Under the pieces are notes generated by a model. That model was given only the letters and a program-made list of their open reading frames with translations. It was not told where the DNA came from and ran no database searches. Position numbers and translations under genes: made by a program. From contig NC_135056.1 in assembly GCF_051014685.1 (NCBI RefSeq), positions 8,574,001 to 8,638,000 of the forward strand: DNA of 64,000 nucleotides, read 5' to 3'. Shown in pieces: positions 36,160 through 48,835 of the stretch; position 1 is the stretch's first letter, and each line of letters opens with the position of its first letter. This DNA comes from Ptiloglossa arizonensis. Its lineage: Eukaryota; Arthropoda; Insecta; Hymenoptera; Colletidae.

Positions 36160-39100
36160 TCTCTTTAATTTGGGACCTTGCTTTCTCTCTACAATAGTAC
36201 GCAAATGGCTACCAATTGTAATTTACGAAGAGCCACAACACTGCATTACCAAACGAGAAAGTGTGAACAATGGTGGGACAATTTTTATTTAATTACAAAC
36301 TTTCTATGTTCTCTACTAACTTTCTCTATTTCAAATTGATTGTCAATTATTTCTCTCACCTTCTCTCTTTCATTTACGCGTGGAAGACGAGTTCTCGATT
36401 CTTTGTAATAAATCGACTCTTTTTTTACAAAACTCGTTTCAGTAGCAACTACCAAGGTAGTACTCGTCTCGATAGAAATGTTGCGACTCGGAGACTCGTC
36501 GTGCGATGTCGTTTTTCTTCCACATCTTTTATTTCGATACAATTGTCTATAATTGTAACGAAGTCCCCAAATTACATGGATCGTTTGACACGTCTTTCTA
36601 CGACCGTGTCACTTTCAACTCTCTCGTTAAATCCCGGTAGTGTGTATCTGTGATGATTCGCTAGTCGATAGACGCAAGTAATGTAGTGGAAATTATTGGC
36701 AGAGTGCATGGAACAATAATATGGATATATTTGGCACGACAGACTTTCCAGTACACTGCTGTTAATGCAGTGCACGAGCTGCTCAGTGCTATTTACAGAC
36801 ACATTGACTATAATATTGGAATAAAATCGACGCAGAGTGAACTATCAATAGACCATTACCTCTGGAAAATCTGTTCGCAACTAATGCTGCTATCAAGTCG
36901 ATGCTTGTAACCGTGGAAATTCTCAAACCCATCTCGACATTCATTATTTTATTATGTAACTACGTTTTACGAAATATAATTAATTCGTAGCTTAATCTGG
37001 AAATTGAAATAGAACATTGATTATTTATTTCTCGTCTAAGAGGAAGTTGGTTAAATATTGTAATTCTAGACACGATACTTCTGCAGTGTGATCTGGCAAA
37101 AACAAGACACTTAAATAGCTCTCTTGATACAGAAAGTCCGAAGACACGTTTTGAATATCTTATATTCAATATCGTTAGTTATCTCTCGTTTCGTCTGGGG
37201 AGAAGACTGAGATACCAATGAAAAATAAGATTCGTGCGATCAGTCGCACGAAACAACGAACATAATTGCACGACAACCTGAAGGACAGTAACTAAGAAAA
37301 TCCAAAGAAAAGAGACCAATCTGTTAAAGAAGTTTAGAAATGATATTACAGGAAGTATTCTTTAGTCTTTCAATATTCTCAAACCAGTGAAAAAAGGAAA
37401 TAAGTACATGTATATCCAGTCTCCTGAAATATACTGGCGCATCTTTAAGAACGCGATACTTTCGTGCTGGAGCCTGGAATCTTATAAATAAAATTTTTAT
37501 ATCGACGTTATAAAGTTTAGGGCTAAAGGAGACATAGTTGAATCCGTCTTTTTCGCGGGGGCTGAGCCAAGGAATTTTTGGTATCGAGTTATAAACAGCT
37601 GATTGCAGGACGATCGGTCAGGGACTGTGCAATCTACCGAGATTTTGCTTTCGTAAAAGGGACGACGCGTTTCCCTGAGAAAAGTACTTCATTTTAAGGA
37701 GCTGTTTCGGCTCCTCTCTTGGGCTCCTTTCTATCCGAAGGACCACGCTGCTACGCAATATGCTTACGTAACGAGAAAGCCAGGCAGAGGCATATGCATA
37801 TAAACAGTTATATTCGTGTCCCTACACCCTTATGACTTTATGCCGCGACCGTCGTTGAATACGAAATTCGTTGGTCGGTTTCCTTTTATTTCGTAGCGTT
37901 TCGCCGTCAAAGGATCCTTGAATTTTCAAACGACGAGCCCGTACTTTTGGATCAAATGATTTCGATTTGACCATCTTGCACTCGTGGTATCGACAATTTA
38001 CCATGTCGGTTGTTAGATTCGAGTACGTTGAGTTGAACTTCGAGATGACTGCACACATCGGCGTGATCTCAAATCGTGAATTTCAGAGAGATCAATTCGG
38101 TATTAAATTATTAGTCTGAGATTGACTCTGTTATCGTAATCTCTGAAAATAATGAGAATTAAATTTATACTGAACATTATATTCTACTCGCTCGTTATAC
38201 CACATTCTTCTTAACCTAGGACTGAGTCTTTTTCTTCCAATAATACTTTATAATACTAAAGGGGTATCAGATTTATAATAAATTCAGGATACGAATAGCC
38301 TTGTATTTAATATCTTACACACAATATATTAAACACAACCTTTACCATAGATTAGAAAAAGTTCTAATCAAAAGTACTCGACTAAGGTTTAATTTGTTGT
38401 TTTCTGTGTGCTTTTATTAAGTTTATCGAAGCGACGCTAATAAAAATTACTTTGAAATGGAAAGATGTCACTTTTTGGAATTCTCTTTCGTAAGTACTAA
38501 TCTGCGATAAGTTTCGAAATATTATTGTTGTATTTGTAATTGGAAATTATAATCCGTACAGGTTTTCGAAATTTTCTTCGATCGATAATGATCAATTTAT
38601 ACGCCCCATCTGTCTGTAAATATTTTCTGTCATAAATACAGAGAGACTCCCATTGACGATCCGTAGACTGAACGTATTTAAACATATATATCGATAGACA
38701 AGAGACACACGTGTCGTTTCAACGAGACGACGCTCGAATACGAAATTCAGTTCCTTGACAATTGCACACACCTTTTTCTGCATCTTTTCGTTCTATACAT
38801 TTTATTTATATCTTCGATAGCATTGGAGAAGAAAAAGAATAGATCGAAATTTATACAGTTGGGTTTAGTTACTTCAGTGTTTCCAATTAGTTAAATGAAA
38901 TATTGACACGTATAATGTGTTAATGACAGTGATAAGTTATTGCAGCATGCAAATTTGAAGTGCATTTCTAAATTTAAGTTCAGCAGCTGAGTAATGCTCG
39001 TTCGAATCTGTTTCTCCGTTGCTTTTGTTCACCTTAATGAATTTTATTCGCAAATAATAAAAGAGTTGAAAATCAAAGTGAATGAGAAATAATTATATTT

Positions 39101-41340
39101 TATAGTATTTTCGTACGAAATTTACTAGTAATATTATACTATGCAAATCATTTCTCATTAATAAGATAATTATTTTACAACTCGACAAGATTTTATTCAC
39201 ATTGAAGCTACAAATACGACAATTTAACATATTGTAAAAACCTCCGTTACGTAATATACAAGTAAAAATTATTTTTTCATATTAAGAAAAGTTTATGGTC
39301 CAAGTTGTATATTTTATCTTCGTATTCAATTTCTTTCCGTACGTTCCTTGTCGCAATCGATTCGAGTGAAAATTAATTAAGTCCTCCAATTATTTCTCAA
39401 TAATCACGTTACTATTCCCGCTGATAATGGTGCATTGTGGATCGATTCAATTACTGCACGCAGGGGCATGAAAAAGAAATGAATTTACCGTCGACGGCGG
39501 CGACACTGGCGACATTTTATTAAAGTCCACAAAAACAATGGAACAACATGCTAACCAATGCTGTGAAAATTGGAATATCAACAAAAGAATTATTGCTCAG
39601 TTTTATGGGGGTATCCACGTTAAGGTTTGCACAGAGTTACTGTCACGTTTCATCCTTAAAGATCATTAACATTGTTACTTTGAAGTTATTATAATTCTCC
39701 GAAAATATTTTTATTTATCGGATTATTTTAATCGGAATTTATCGATCGCGAGTAAAATTCATGTTCCAGTAATTGTGAAAAATTCAAGCAAAATTCTAAT
39801 ACCAAGAAAAATAATTCATATTTTCTACATACATACATAAGTTGTAAATTAATTATTTAATTGTACGAATGATAAGGAACGTTTAAATAAAATTATAGCT
39901 GCTTCGAAGTTATCGAAAAACCAGAAAAATCTCGAATATCGCTGATGCGAAAAATAATTGCAACAGCTCTTTCGGAATTTTCATTATTTTTGTGAATGTC
40001 GAATTTTAAACGAATTTGTGCAGTATGGAAAGAGCTTAAAAATTTTTGTGGAAATAAATTTGGAACAGCGAATGATTGAAACGAGTAAAATAAATTATGA
40101 CACTTTTACAAGTTCGTTTAGCTTTTAAAGCTTTTGAAGGTTCGTTAACCTTTTTATATTAATTTAATATTATAATAAACAGTCCTCAAATTATAGATAT
40201 AGTTATATTCTTATGCTAAATCACATTTAGAAACGAGCTGAAATTAATAACATTTAATTCCTTTCTCTTTCTGTATATTTTCGTATTATCATTAAATGGA
40301 TAAGAGTGGTAAATTTATTAATAAATGATACAGAATATTTGCAATTTTCCAATCAAGAGTATTCCTCATTTAGGAAAATGTTTAAACAACTCTTCGTTTC
40401 ATCGTATCCAAGCTTTTATTCCCTTAATTGAGTTTGCAAGTGTAAAATTGATATAGCTGTCGTTTATTCTTCAAAAGTTTGTTTATATATGTTTATCGAC
40501 GTTTGCGTAGAAATTAATAAACATATAGAAGTTTCAAATTACGAATGCGAATATTTCTCCAATATTCACATTCAGTATTTTCAAGCATTAAAGAAAACAA
40601 CAGAATCGAAATGTTATCGATACAATTTAAAAACCAATAGGACTGTAATTTCAAGCTGTATTATTTTATATAAAAAGCGGGAACGTGGATAAGAGAAGTT
40701 AGACTTTGTTAAATCATTCGATCTCGCATCGAAGGAGAAAGAATTGTTAAATATACTCGTTTTCTATTCGTTATAATTTATTAGCTTCTTTACATATCAA
40801 GAGCTACAGTTTTTTCTAATTCGATGATACATTATATATATACCCACTTCTCTAATAACTCTAAATATTATTGGAAAATTAAATCGTGATAAATAATCGG
40901 AGCACATAGTATTGTTAATAACCAGTATCAACAGTTGGTGCAATATTTATGCCCAGTAAACAAAAAATATTTCACCTAATAGAATCTTATATTAAAATTA
41001 AGTTCAACAGGAACAACACTAAAACTAATCCTTCTAATTATACAATAATGACCGCCATAGAAATTGTTTCCAGTTTATTTCTCACACCAGCAGTAACGGT
41101 CTACATTATTGTTCATTAAGGGTTTGATTTACGCGAAAGAAAACATAATTTATCAGAATAGAACAATTTTTACTACAGCTACATTTTTAACATATTCACA
41201 CACCAAAGAAGTAATACCACCATTATAATTGCGTCGTTCACCTCCCCCACAAGGAATTCAATAACCACGTTTCATTAGCACGCAAAGAGGCGATAAAATA
41301 AATCTAGTGTCAGCAACCACAAATCAAGAACGATTTAAAC
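36160..41340. other. AT-rich desert, 5.2 kb
   Basis: The longest stretch with no island, tandem array or recognisable element. One perfect hairpin is listed separately. The 127-codon plus frame at 36270-36653 shows no motif. Confidence 0.5.
37231..37252. other. Perfect 9-bp hairpin
   Basis: TTCGTGCGA-TCAG-TCGCACGAA is a perfect inverted repeat with a four-base loop in otherwise AT-rich DNA. No T-run follows and its role is unknown. Confidence 0.6.
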
Positions 41341-41349
41341 ACTTTACAG

Positions 41350-41834
41350 GAGATTCTCGTGTCACGAGCCCCACTTTATCTGTGTCATCTTTGGGATAAT
41401 CTGTAATCAACCTCGCCGTTCTGTCAGAGGGTGACACTCCCAGAACGAAATAAAAAAAAAAAGAAAGAAAACGAACCGTAAAAGGGAGACGAGAAGGCTC
41501 GGGATACAGAAGAAGTGAGCGTAATCGCGCGAAACGAAGAAATGAATAAAACAGGCCCAGAACTAAGAGGTTGCTGGAGGACCAGCCAAGGGAAGGGTTT
41601 GGGCTCGAACGATGATTATTTCAGAGTTTGGTAATTACTTTTCTCTCGTTTTACGCCCGGTGAAGAAACGTGGACCGGTTAGCCTCTCCGTACTTTAAAG
41701 TGCACGTGAGAGGGGTGGAGGGTCAGCGGAGGAGGAGGGTGAGCAACATCTTGCACGGATTAGAGATTCCTGGTGAAGGAACAGGCTGCTGGGAAGAGGG
41801 ATGAAGACGCGATTCAGAGGGGTCGAGGAGGAAG
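41350..41834 (+). promoter_or_regulatory. Possible promoter / 5' untranslated region of the 41.8 kb exon
   Basis: Purine-rich, GC-enriched DNA leads into the candidate start codon. It has no TATA box that can be pinned, as is common for CpG-type promoters. Two upstream out-of-frame ATGs lie at 41801 and further upstream. An in-frame TGA at 41802-41804 bounds the candidate coding frame. The call depends on the exon being real. Confidence 0.25.
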
Positions 41835-41893
41835 ATGGCGCCGGCCGACAGCGAGCCGGTACTTCGTTACGACACAGTCAAATTCATACGAGG
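41835..41893 (+). CDS. Candidate first coding exon, protein unrecognised
   Basis: An ATG in the context GGAAGATGGC, a good eukaryotic start context, opens a frame reading MAPADSEPVLRYDTVKFIR plus two bases of a Gly codon. It then meets GG|GTGAGG, a reasonable splice donor at 41894, one codon before an in-frame TGA at 41895. The upstream in-frame stop at 41802 makes this the first in-frame ATG. The peptide is balanced and protein-like, unlike the Arg/Glu-rich peptide of the overlapping frame from the ATG at 41801 (61 codons), which reflects the purine bias. I do not recognise the family, and no second exon can be identified by eye. The alternative is a chance open stretch in a purine-rich island. 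Confidence 0.35.
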
Positions 41894-42060
41894 GTGAGGG
41901 TGAGGGGGTGGACGATAGGGAAAGAAGGGCTCGAGGAGGAAAAAGAGGAAGAAGAAGATGAAGCCCGGAGAGAGTTTCTTGGGTGAAAAATTGCGGACGA
42001 TAACGTACGCTTGGTTCTTTTGTAGAACTCGCGCTGGTTCGAAAGGCTCTACCGGTGAAA
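41894..42060 (+). other. G-rich start of the putative intron
   Basis: GGGTGAGGGTGAGGGGG at 41892-41908 gives three closely spaced G-runs at the candidate splice donor, with a fourth run nine bases later. GTGAGG occurs twice (41894 and 41900), offering two overlapping donors. Confidence 0.35.
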
Positions 42061-42092
42061 TTAACCAGCTATTTTGTTTTTATTATACGGGC

Positions 42093-42372
42093 TGATAAGA
42101 AAGGGATCCGAAGAGTTTAAGTTTTATGGTACTCATCGGGCGGGGCAAAGAACCCTCAATCAACGTAGGTCCTGAAATCAAAGGTGTAAAATACAAAAGA
42201 TTGCTTTCGTGACTAGACAAGATACGTGTCAATCTGTGCTGATTATGATATACCAATGTTTGAAGTGGAAAGGGGTTGGAAAGTTTAAGAGTTTACAGTA
42301 TTCGAGAGCAGTAAAGCATCAATGTAGATCTAGAAATCGAAGATGTGAAATACAAATGTTTGCTTTCGTTAT
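42093..42372 (+). repeat. Diverged direct duplication, about 165-bp spacing
   Basis: The segment from GATAAGAAAGGGATCCG (42093) to TTGCTTTCGT (about 42210) is echoed at 42262-42372. Shared words are AGTTTAAG, CATCAATGTAG against AATCAACGTAG, GGTGTAAAATACAAA against GATGTGAAATACAAA, and GCTTTCGT. Confidence 0.7.
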
Positions 42373-43440
42373 TCTGTTAGGTGTGCGTTTCGTACGAACC
42401 GATCCTCGTTTATATTGGTGGTAATCTTATGTTGTTAGGTAACCTTAAATTAATATACTTGTAAAATACATTCTTTTATTTATAATTCAATGTGTCGCGA
42501 AGATTCGATATCGAACGGTAGTAAATATAAAAGTGGATTAAACATTGAAAGACTTACGACGATTCAGCATTTTTTACTCATCCCGATGAGTACTACGAGC
42601 CCCTAAAGTCTTAGCCCCTTTTTCCTGGTATATATTTATAGTCGCGGCAACTACTAAAGTTTATTAGCGACTTGTTTCAGTTTTTTGTGGCCCACGTGTT
42701 TAACCTCAATACGTTCTCACGTTGTCCACAGAAAAGAGGAATGGTTTCCACCTTTTTCCCAACCTTTTTCCCTCACCCTTTATTTTCACATAGTTTTCTT
42801 TTCCGCGGGACTGCAATTTGACTACATTATTTTCACTTAATTTTACTTCACCACGTGTCTCGTTTGTAAAGACACACGTACAGACTCATCAAGTAGTAAC
42901 ATGTAAATTATAATCTTTTTTTCTTTCCCCCGGCCTTACATTTAATTCAAATTTACCAACTAGCTCATTCTTTTCCACTTCATTATTCACCTCTGAGTGT
43001 ATATCTTTTGTATTACGTCTATAGACTTTTCTGTGCAAAATAAATTACACCGAGTCGAAACGTAATAATAAATCAGAGATAATAGAACCGAAGTGCTCTC
43101 CAAAATTTTATTTTTCATTGTAACAAATTATCGTAATCGTCTTAGTTTTATCGGTGGTTTTGAATAAACTTCACTTTTCATTTTTTATTTATTCATTAAG
43201 ACAGTAATGGTTTCTGGTATTTCATTCTTATCCAATAACGAATAATCCGAAAATTTAATTGGTGGTTATTAATAGTTTTGTACTCTTAAGAAATTCGATT
43301 ACAGAATATAACATTAAACATCATTATGAAGACTTGGAATTATGCGACACAAATTGAGTTTGTTCCAAATCCTTGATTTATTTTTACACAAAGAATCGTG
43401 CCCCATTTTTCTCGCTTCACTCTGTAAATTATAGCAAAAT
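42373..43440. other. AT-rich spacer
   Basis: Nothing assignable was seen in this stretch. Confidence 0.4.
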
Positions 43441-43445
43441 TTAAA

Positions 43446-43555
43446 GAAGGTTGGGTCGTGTTAACGAGGGTTAGCTAACGTGGCATTTTAAATCGAATTA
43501 TGATCAAAATAATGAAGAAATGGGTTTAATGAAATATATGTTACGTCGTTGTAAT
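43446..43555 (+). repeat. Dispersed repeat R3, copy A
   Basis: Aligns to 48737-48835 in the same orientation. Landmarks are AGGTTGGGTCGTGTTAACGA, GCTAAC, TCGAATTAT and ATAATGAAGAAA...GATGAAAT-like blocks. No coding frame is shared. Confidence 0.75.
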
Positions 43556-44269
43556 TAACTTATGCCATTAATTTGTTTTTCCATTGCACGAGAGTAAATA
43601 AGGGGAAATTGCGATGAATGGAACGAACGAAGGTCGATGAATTTAATTGATCGCGATTCAAAGAGGATGATATGTTTGAGAAAGGATTGGCAATGACACC
43701 GGTGAGATTTATGTGGGGAACGAGGCTGGAAAGGTTATTCGATGGTAGTAATGAACGTTCTTGTGAAATTATGCTAAGTGATTGATCTAACCGCGGCGCT
43801 CGTATCTGCGGCCATTCTTGCATATGATTCACGAGGCAGTGGAATCGTTCGTTTGAGAGAAGAATTATTTACTTTCCATAAATATTAAACATTTATTTTC
43901 ACTCTATACTATTCCGATATATTTATTTTATCTGAAACACGATTCTACCTTATAACGTAAGCTTGTAAAAATTAGCTTTCGAAGTATTGTATCTTGAACA
44001 AATAATTGTTACAATCTACTGCACAGTTTGTATCTAGTATAACCTAGTAGTAGTCTAGTATCTAGTATAAGTTTTTCATAATCATTACATTACATTCATT
44101 CAGTACTGAATTTCAGGCATCTTCGGATCGTTTTCACTGTTACTTACCCGTGATTTGTTTGCAAAGATCTCGTCCATTTCGTCCTCACGAAACTGTCCCT
44201 AACGAAAGCTTAAATTTGAATAAATAATCTACCTAAAAGCGTTACCGTTACACAATCAAAAGCTCTCCA

Positions 44270-45140
44270 CAATTACGAGGGAACAGTTACAGTGAATACG
44301 GTCTGAAAAATTCGGTGCTCAAACATCGCAAATTTCCTCGTTCCGGTGTATTGCGCGGAAGAGACAAAGATCCCCGAAAGAACGCCAGTTTCCAAGCAAT
44401 GAAACCTGTACTGTTTTATGTATGAGTAAACAACGCCACAGGTTTGTGTTTACAATGTCCGCGCGGGCACGGAACGAAAAACGTTCTTTCTTGCTCGAGA
44501 AAAATGAGGGGGCCAGGATGAGTAGCGGAGAGGGGAGGGGGGAGGGGGCGCAAAAAATCAGCTCCCTGCGCGATTAATAAAGGAAAACTGACAAGACTCG
44601 CGCTAGCGTGGCGCGTGTGCTGGAAATTCATTAAATTAAAATCTAATTAACGTCGAAGGAAAAAGGGGAAAACGCTGTTTTAATTAGCAGCTGATTAAAG
44701 ATTGATGGCCCCGGGACGAGTTGCGGAGTGCAAGATACGAGTGAAGACTCCTCGGGCACGAATGATGACGCGTAGAGATAACAGAACAATTCGAACGCGC
44801 GTGCACGTCACTGAAACGTAATCTCTGCGTTCCACTTTTGGAAGTGAAACAAGGCCGAAGAAGGGGAGTAGAGACACGGAACCCTTCAAACAGCGTGACG
44901 TGATACACGACCGGTAATAGAGTAATTAGCGAGCCTTAATATTCCGCGAACATGTGACGAGAAAATTTGATCGCAATCTCGGTCAAGTCGAATGTTCCTC
45001 GGGTTCCTTCTGACCCGCGGAGAACATGTTCGTTCGGAGTCCTTGGAGACGCTGACAGGTTATGCAACTTTGAACCGCGAACGGTACACGCCACGGGAAC
45101 TGAAACGGACCAATCCCTCGTTACCTTGGCTTCGAGGTTA
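44270..45140. other. GC-rich island, unassigned
   Basis: It includes the G-run cluster at 44532-44548 (runs of 4, 6 and 5 G). Minus-strand frames of 64-74 codons at 44416-44908 and a plus frame at 44967-45224 have no recognised motifs. Confidence 0.35.
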
Positions 45141-45628
45141 GGATTAAAAAGATTCTCCGTGGCACGGTATTCGAATAATACACCATTGAAGATTATTATT
45201 GCTGTTCCATCGATTCGAAAATAAAGGAGAAACGATTTATTTGCTTTCGTGAATTAATAGTTTCTTTATTCTCGAATTGATCAAGTAAAAATAGTTTCAT
45301 TCTGCTAATAATCCTGTACTGGGTGCATAGTGTGAAAAAAAAAAAATGGTTTTATTATTTTCGCGTCAATAAAGGAGGAGTAATTTCTTCGATTTTTGAA
45401 CGAATGAAGTAGCGATAGTTATTTTTGTTTCGCGTCAAATCTGAATCTATACCGATCAGATTGATCGGATTAAATGTTTTTTGAAAAAATTTGTAATTGA
45501 GAGTCAATTAACACACGCGAAACTAATATTGTGTGACCGATATATAGAGAGATATGAAACTGCACGTAATGTACAATAACACAGATTATTAAATTTTTAC
45601 GCAATACCATTTAAGTATAACTTGTGAA

Positions 45629-45780
45629 GAGAGTGAAAAATGTTAATAATTCGAAGGCTTGTGAAGGTAGATGGTTAACGAAGAACTGTCAATGAAGTAT
45701 TCTAGAGAGTGAAAAATGTTAATAATTCGAAGGCCTGTGAAGGTAGATGGTTAACGAAGAACTGTCAATGAAGAATTCTA
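45629..45780. repeat. Recent tandem duplication, 76-bp unit
   Basis: GAGTGAAAAATGTTAATAAT starts at 45631 and again at 45707. The two units differ at only two positions by eye (CTTGTG/CCTGTG and AAGTATTC/AAGAATTC), which marks a young duplication. Confidence 0.93.
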
Positions 45781-45789
45781 GAGGTGATC

Positions 45790-47210
45790 TCGTTAGGTTT
45801 TGTATCTTTGCTTATTAACTGAACTCTGGTAGCTTTTAATTGAAGGAGTTGGAACCATTGAAAGCAAAATTTGAAAATGGTCGATACAAGATTGGATGTT
45901 TAGGAAAATGTAAAAACTCTGGAATAGCGTTGTGAAAAATGTAATGTATGTTTAAAAAAAGTCAGAGAAAGGAAAATGCAAACGAGAAGACCAAGAATAA
46001 GGCTACAAAATATTGGAAAGAAAATAGATAAGATTTTATGGTAGTCGAACTAAGCTTCCTAATTTATGATCTTTGACTGGTTCCAGGATTGTCAAATCCA
46101 TAGTGGCTGTGTCCTGATACAGAACTGAGTCTATGGTATTTTAAGTTTCCAAATGCGTTCGTATGGGGAGGGCTGGCGACGTAACAACTGTGAATTTATA
46201 AAGGAGCAATAACAGTTTCTGACGATGCAGTATTCGTTGAATATTATGCCATAGTATATACGTATATTTTTGATATTTTATGTAACCCCCGGCTTAAGAA
46301 TTGGGTTAAATTTTCCTGTTCCATATATTCGCCACCATATGGCCCGTAGATAAGATCTTTAGCTAGCTTCTGAAATTTTCATTTTAATACTCTAAAGTTA
46401 GAATCGATTCAAAATGTACAATAGATACAAATCTTGGACGAAAAGACAATTTCTATTTTTAAAATATATCAGATACGAATTATTGTATTGGCTGATATCC
46501 ATACTTAGGAAATAAAAATTACCCTCGAAGTTTCGGATAAAATACATATTTAGTTAAACATCTCAAGAACTAATAGAAGTAGAAAAACATTTTGTGTATG
46601 AAAAAAATGTGGGTTTTGACGAGCAATTACAAGGTCCCGATAAACATTTCACTAACTATCAATGATGCCACTGTAGGCAACTGAATCGTTTTTATATAAA
46701 TATTTTACCATATGCCTTTTTTCGCTTTTAAAGCTAAGTTTTTTTCTTTCTTACGATTGCATATAACTATTACTAAGGAATGTGAATATATATTGCACCA
46801 CAACACCATGAAATATAAATTCTCTTGTTTCCAGTATTCGTCGTATAAACTGAAATGCACTTTTCCTTATTAGTTCTGCTCGTGTTACACAGTTCTTTCT
46901 GTTCTTCAATGAGTTAATTGAACAAAATTTGTTACCGAAGAACCCAATAGGGGAATCGAAGGTTTTCACTTAACAATACCAAAGTTGAACTTTGTTCGTA
47001 ATTGCTACATTTGTTACGATTCAACGATGAATAATATTCACAAGAAAACATACGATATTCGTTTCGTAAAATTTGATATCGTGGGTCGTTCATTTATAAC
47101 ATTTAATTCGTGATGTCACTGTTGAAACACACCATTGTTCTTTGTTCAATTCATCTCCAATTAAGACGACGACAACACATTCTCTTCTTACCTTTTGTCC
47201 TAATGAAAGT
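45790..47210. other. AT-rich spacer
   Basis: Nothing assignable was seen in this stretch. Confidence 0.4.
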
Positions 47211-47211
47211 A

Positions 47212-47343
47212 TCAAGTTGTTCGGAAAGTCATTTCGTTTTTTCTTGATGAAAAGAAAACACGATTTCCTTGGGGTGTATAAACATTTTATTAAACTGTAT
47301 ATTCTCCATTTTGGAAAACGAAACGACTTTCCGAACAACCTGA
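47212..47343 (+). mobile_element. Mariner-type MITE, copy 3
   Basis: This is the best preserved copy. TA at 47210-47211 and 47344-47345 flank inverted repeats starting TCAAGTTGTTCGGAAAGTCA and ending TTTCCGAACAACCTGA. The length of 132 bp equals copy 2, and the interior again carries TATAAACATTTTATTAAA and TATTCTCCATTTTGGAAAAC. It lacks the extra flank shared by copies 1 and 2, which supports the TIR-bounded unit as the mobile one. Confidence 0.92.
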
Positions 47344-47479
47344 TACTTTGGTTGTAATTTCGATTAAAGATCTAATCAACAATATCGAGCCACGTATAGA
47401 ATTACTTCTATATATCATTACCTTTTCAATTTCCTAATTTCACAGTACTCGTTAAATAATGTTCCACGAGTAATCTACG

Positions 47480-48310
47480 TGATATATGTAGGGACGAGAT
47501 GGATAACGGATGTTATCATTTTCCCGAACTTTCGAGCGATATTTAACCCCGCAAACACAATCAACTTCCTATCACTACGTGGACTACACCCTGGAAATAA
47601 GTTCAATCTATCATCATCGAACCTCGAGTGTCATTTAATACGAAATCTTCCCGGTAAGTCACTTCGGACGATCTGTTTACTCTCGCCGGCGAATGTGTCC
47701 GTATCTGCCTCGGATAAGCAAAAGTATACATTTGAGGAAAGAATCAGTTGTCGGCGAGCCGCATCGGGGAAGCTTGAGAAAATTCTGTCGCCAGGTTGTA
47801 CGTATCGTGGAAAGAAGATTTCGAGTCGTGTTTACTTTGTTCTTTTCCTCGAGCCTGTTTGCAGATGTATGTGTACGCCGGCAGATTTAAATATTTGCTA
47901 TCCTGTCGCTCTGTTCCACCGCGTTCTCCAGAGTTCAATTGCACGTTAGTATCCTCCCCTTGAAAACGATGATCGGGTCCCTCGATCCGGGAAGATTTCC
48001 GATCGCGACGAGATTTTTCGCGACACGTTGCCCAGGCACGAAATTTACGCGGCGAATATTGAGTCGTTATCGTCTGCGTATCGTTTCGCGGAGAATTTAC
48101 AATTAAAGGACCATTTGTTTATATTCATTGGATCACTCGTACCCCACCGCTTCAAGAGACTCCGCGGCGCGGTAAAAGACGAAATTACTCGGCTTCGCTG
48201 CGAAAATATTACGACTATCTGGCCATTAAGTTCCGGCTCGGCTGAAGTGTTTCGAGAGTTACACGCCTAGAGAGGAGCCATTAGACGCGGATAATTCGAC
48301 GAGAATGTGA
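47480..48310. other. GC-rich island, unassigned
   Basis: Plus frames of 156 codons (47479-47949, no ATG at its opening) and 80 codons (48028-48270, opening at TTG) lie here. CCG|GTAAGT at 47654 is a reasonable splice donor in isolation. No domain is recognisable, so I do not call a gene. Confidence 0.3.
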
Positions 48311-48469
48311 GTATTTTATGACAGAGGCGGTCAGTTTTGTCTATTTTTCTTTTTGTATTCTTGGCTCAATGACATTCTTGGGCGTTGTTTGAAACCGTTG
48401 ATGATTTTAAATAAAATTCGAAGGCTCGTTTAAAAGTCGATCGAAGCATTATTTGTATTATTACGTAAC

Positions 48470-48487
48470 GTTTTTTTTTTTTTTTTG
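48470..48487. repeat. Poly-T tract
   Basis: An uninterrupted run of about 17 T precedes GGATTAATTTG. It may mark an old A-tail on the minus strand, but no element body is recognisable beside it. Confidence 0.8.
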
Positions 48488-48736
48488 GATTAATTTGTGT
48501 AGCGAGTATATTTCACCTGATTATGGAACATCACGTGGTCCTTGTAATTTTAGTATTTTTTATTTTGTTCTACGTTGCACTACTTCCTGAGAGTGTGTTC
48601 TTAATTGAGTGTGTTAAATTATTATTTAACTTCTATAAAGTTAGGAGCTTCTATAAAGTTAGACCAATCTACATTCCCTGACAATATTAAATGTTATAGC
48701 AAGGTCGAGACAAACAAGAAGTTATAGAGACTAAAA

Positions 48737-48835
48737 GGGTTGAGTTGTATTAATGAGAGCTAACATGGTTTGCATCGAATTATACCAGAGATAACGAAGA
48801 AAGAAGTTCGATGAAATTTGTGTCGTGTTATTGGT
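48737..48835 (+). repeat. Dispersed repeat R3, copy B
   Basis: Partner of 43446-43555, about 5.3 kb away. AGGGTTGAGTTGTATTAATG, GAGCTAACATGG and TCGAATTATACC correspond to the landmarks of copy A. A tiny direct repeat (CTTCTATAAAGTTAG twice, 18-bp period) lies 90 bp upstream. Confidence 0.75.

Noticed and set aside
47090..47357. Frames of 71-82 codons on both strands at 47.1-47.4 kb, and similar ones at 19.1 and 25.3 kb
   Set aside because: They are translations of the MITE and its inverted ends. Their peptide similarity follows from the repeat, not from a gene family.
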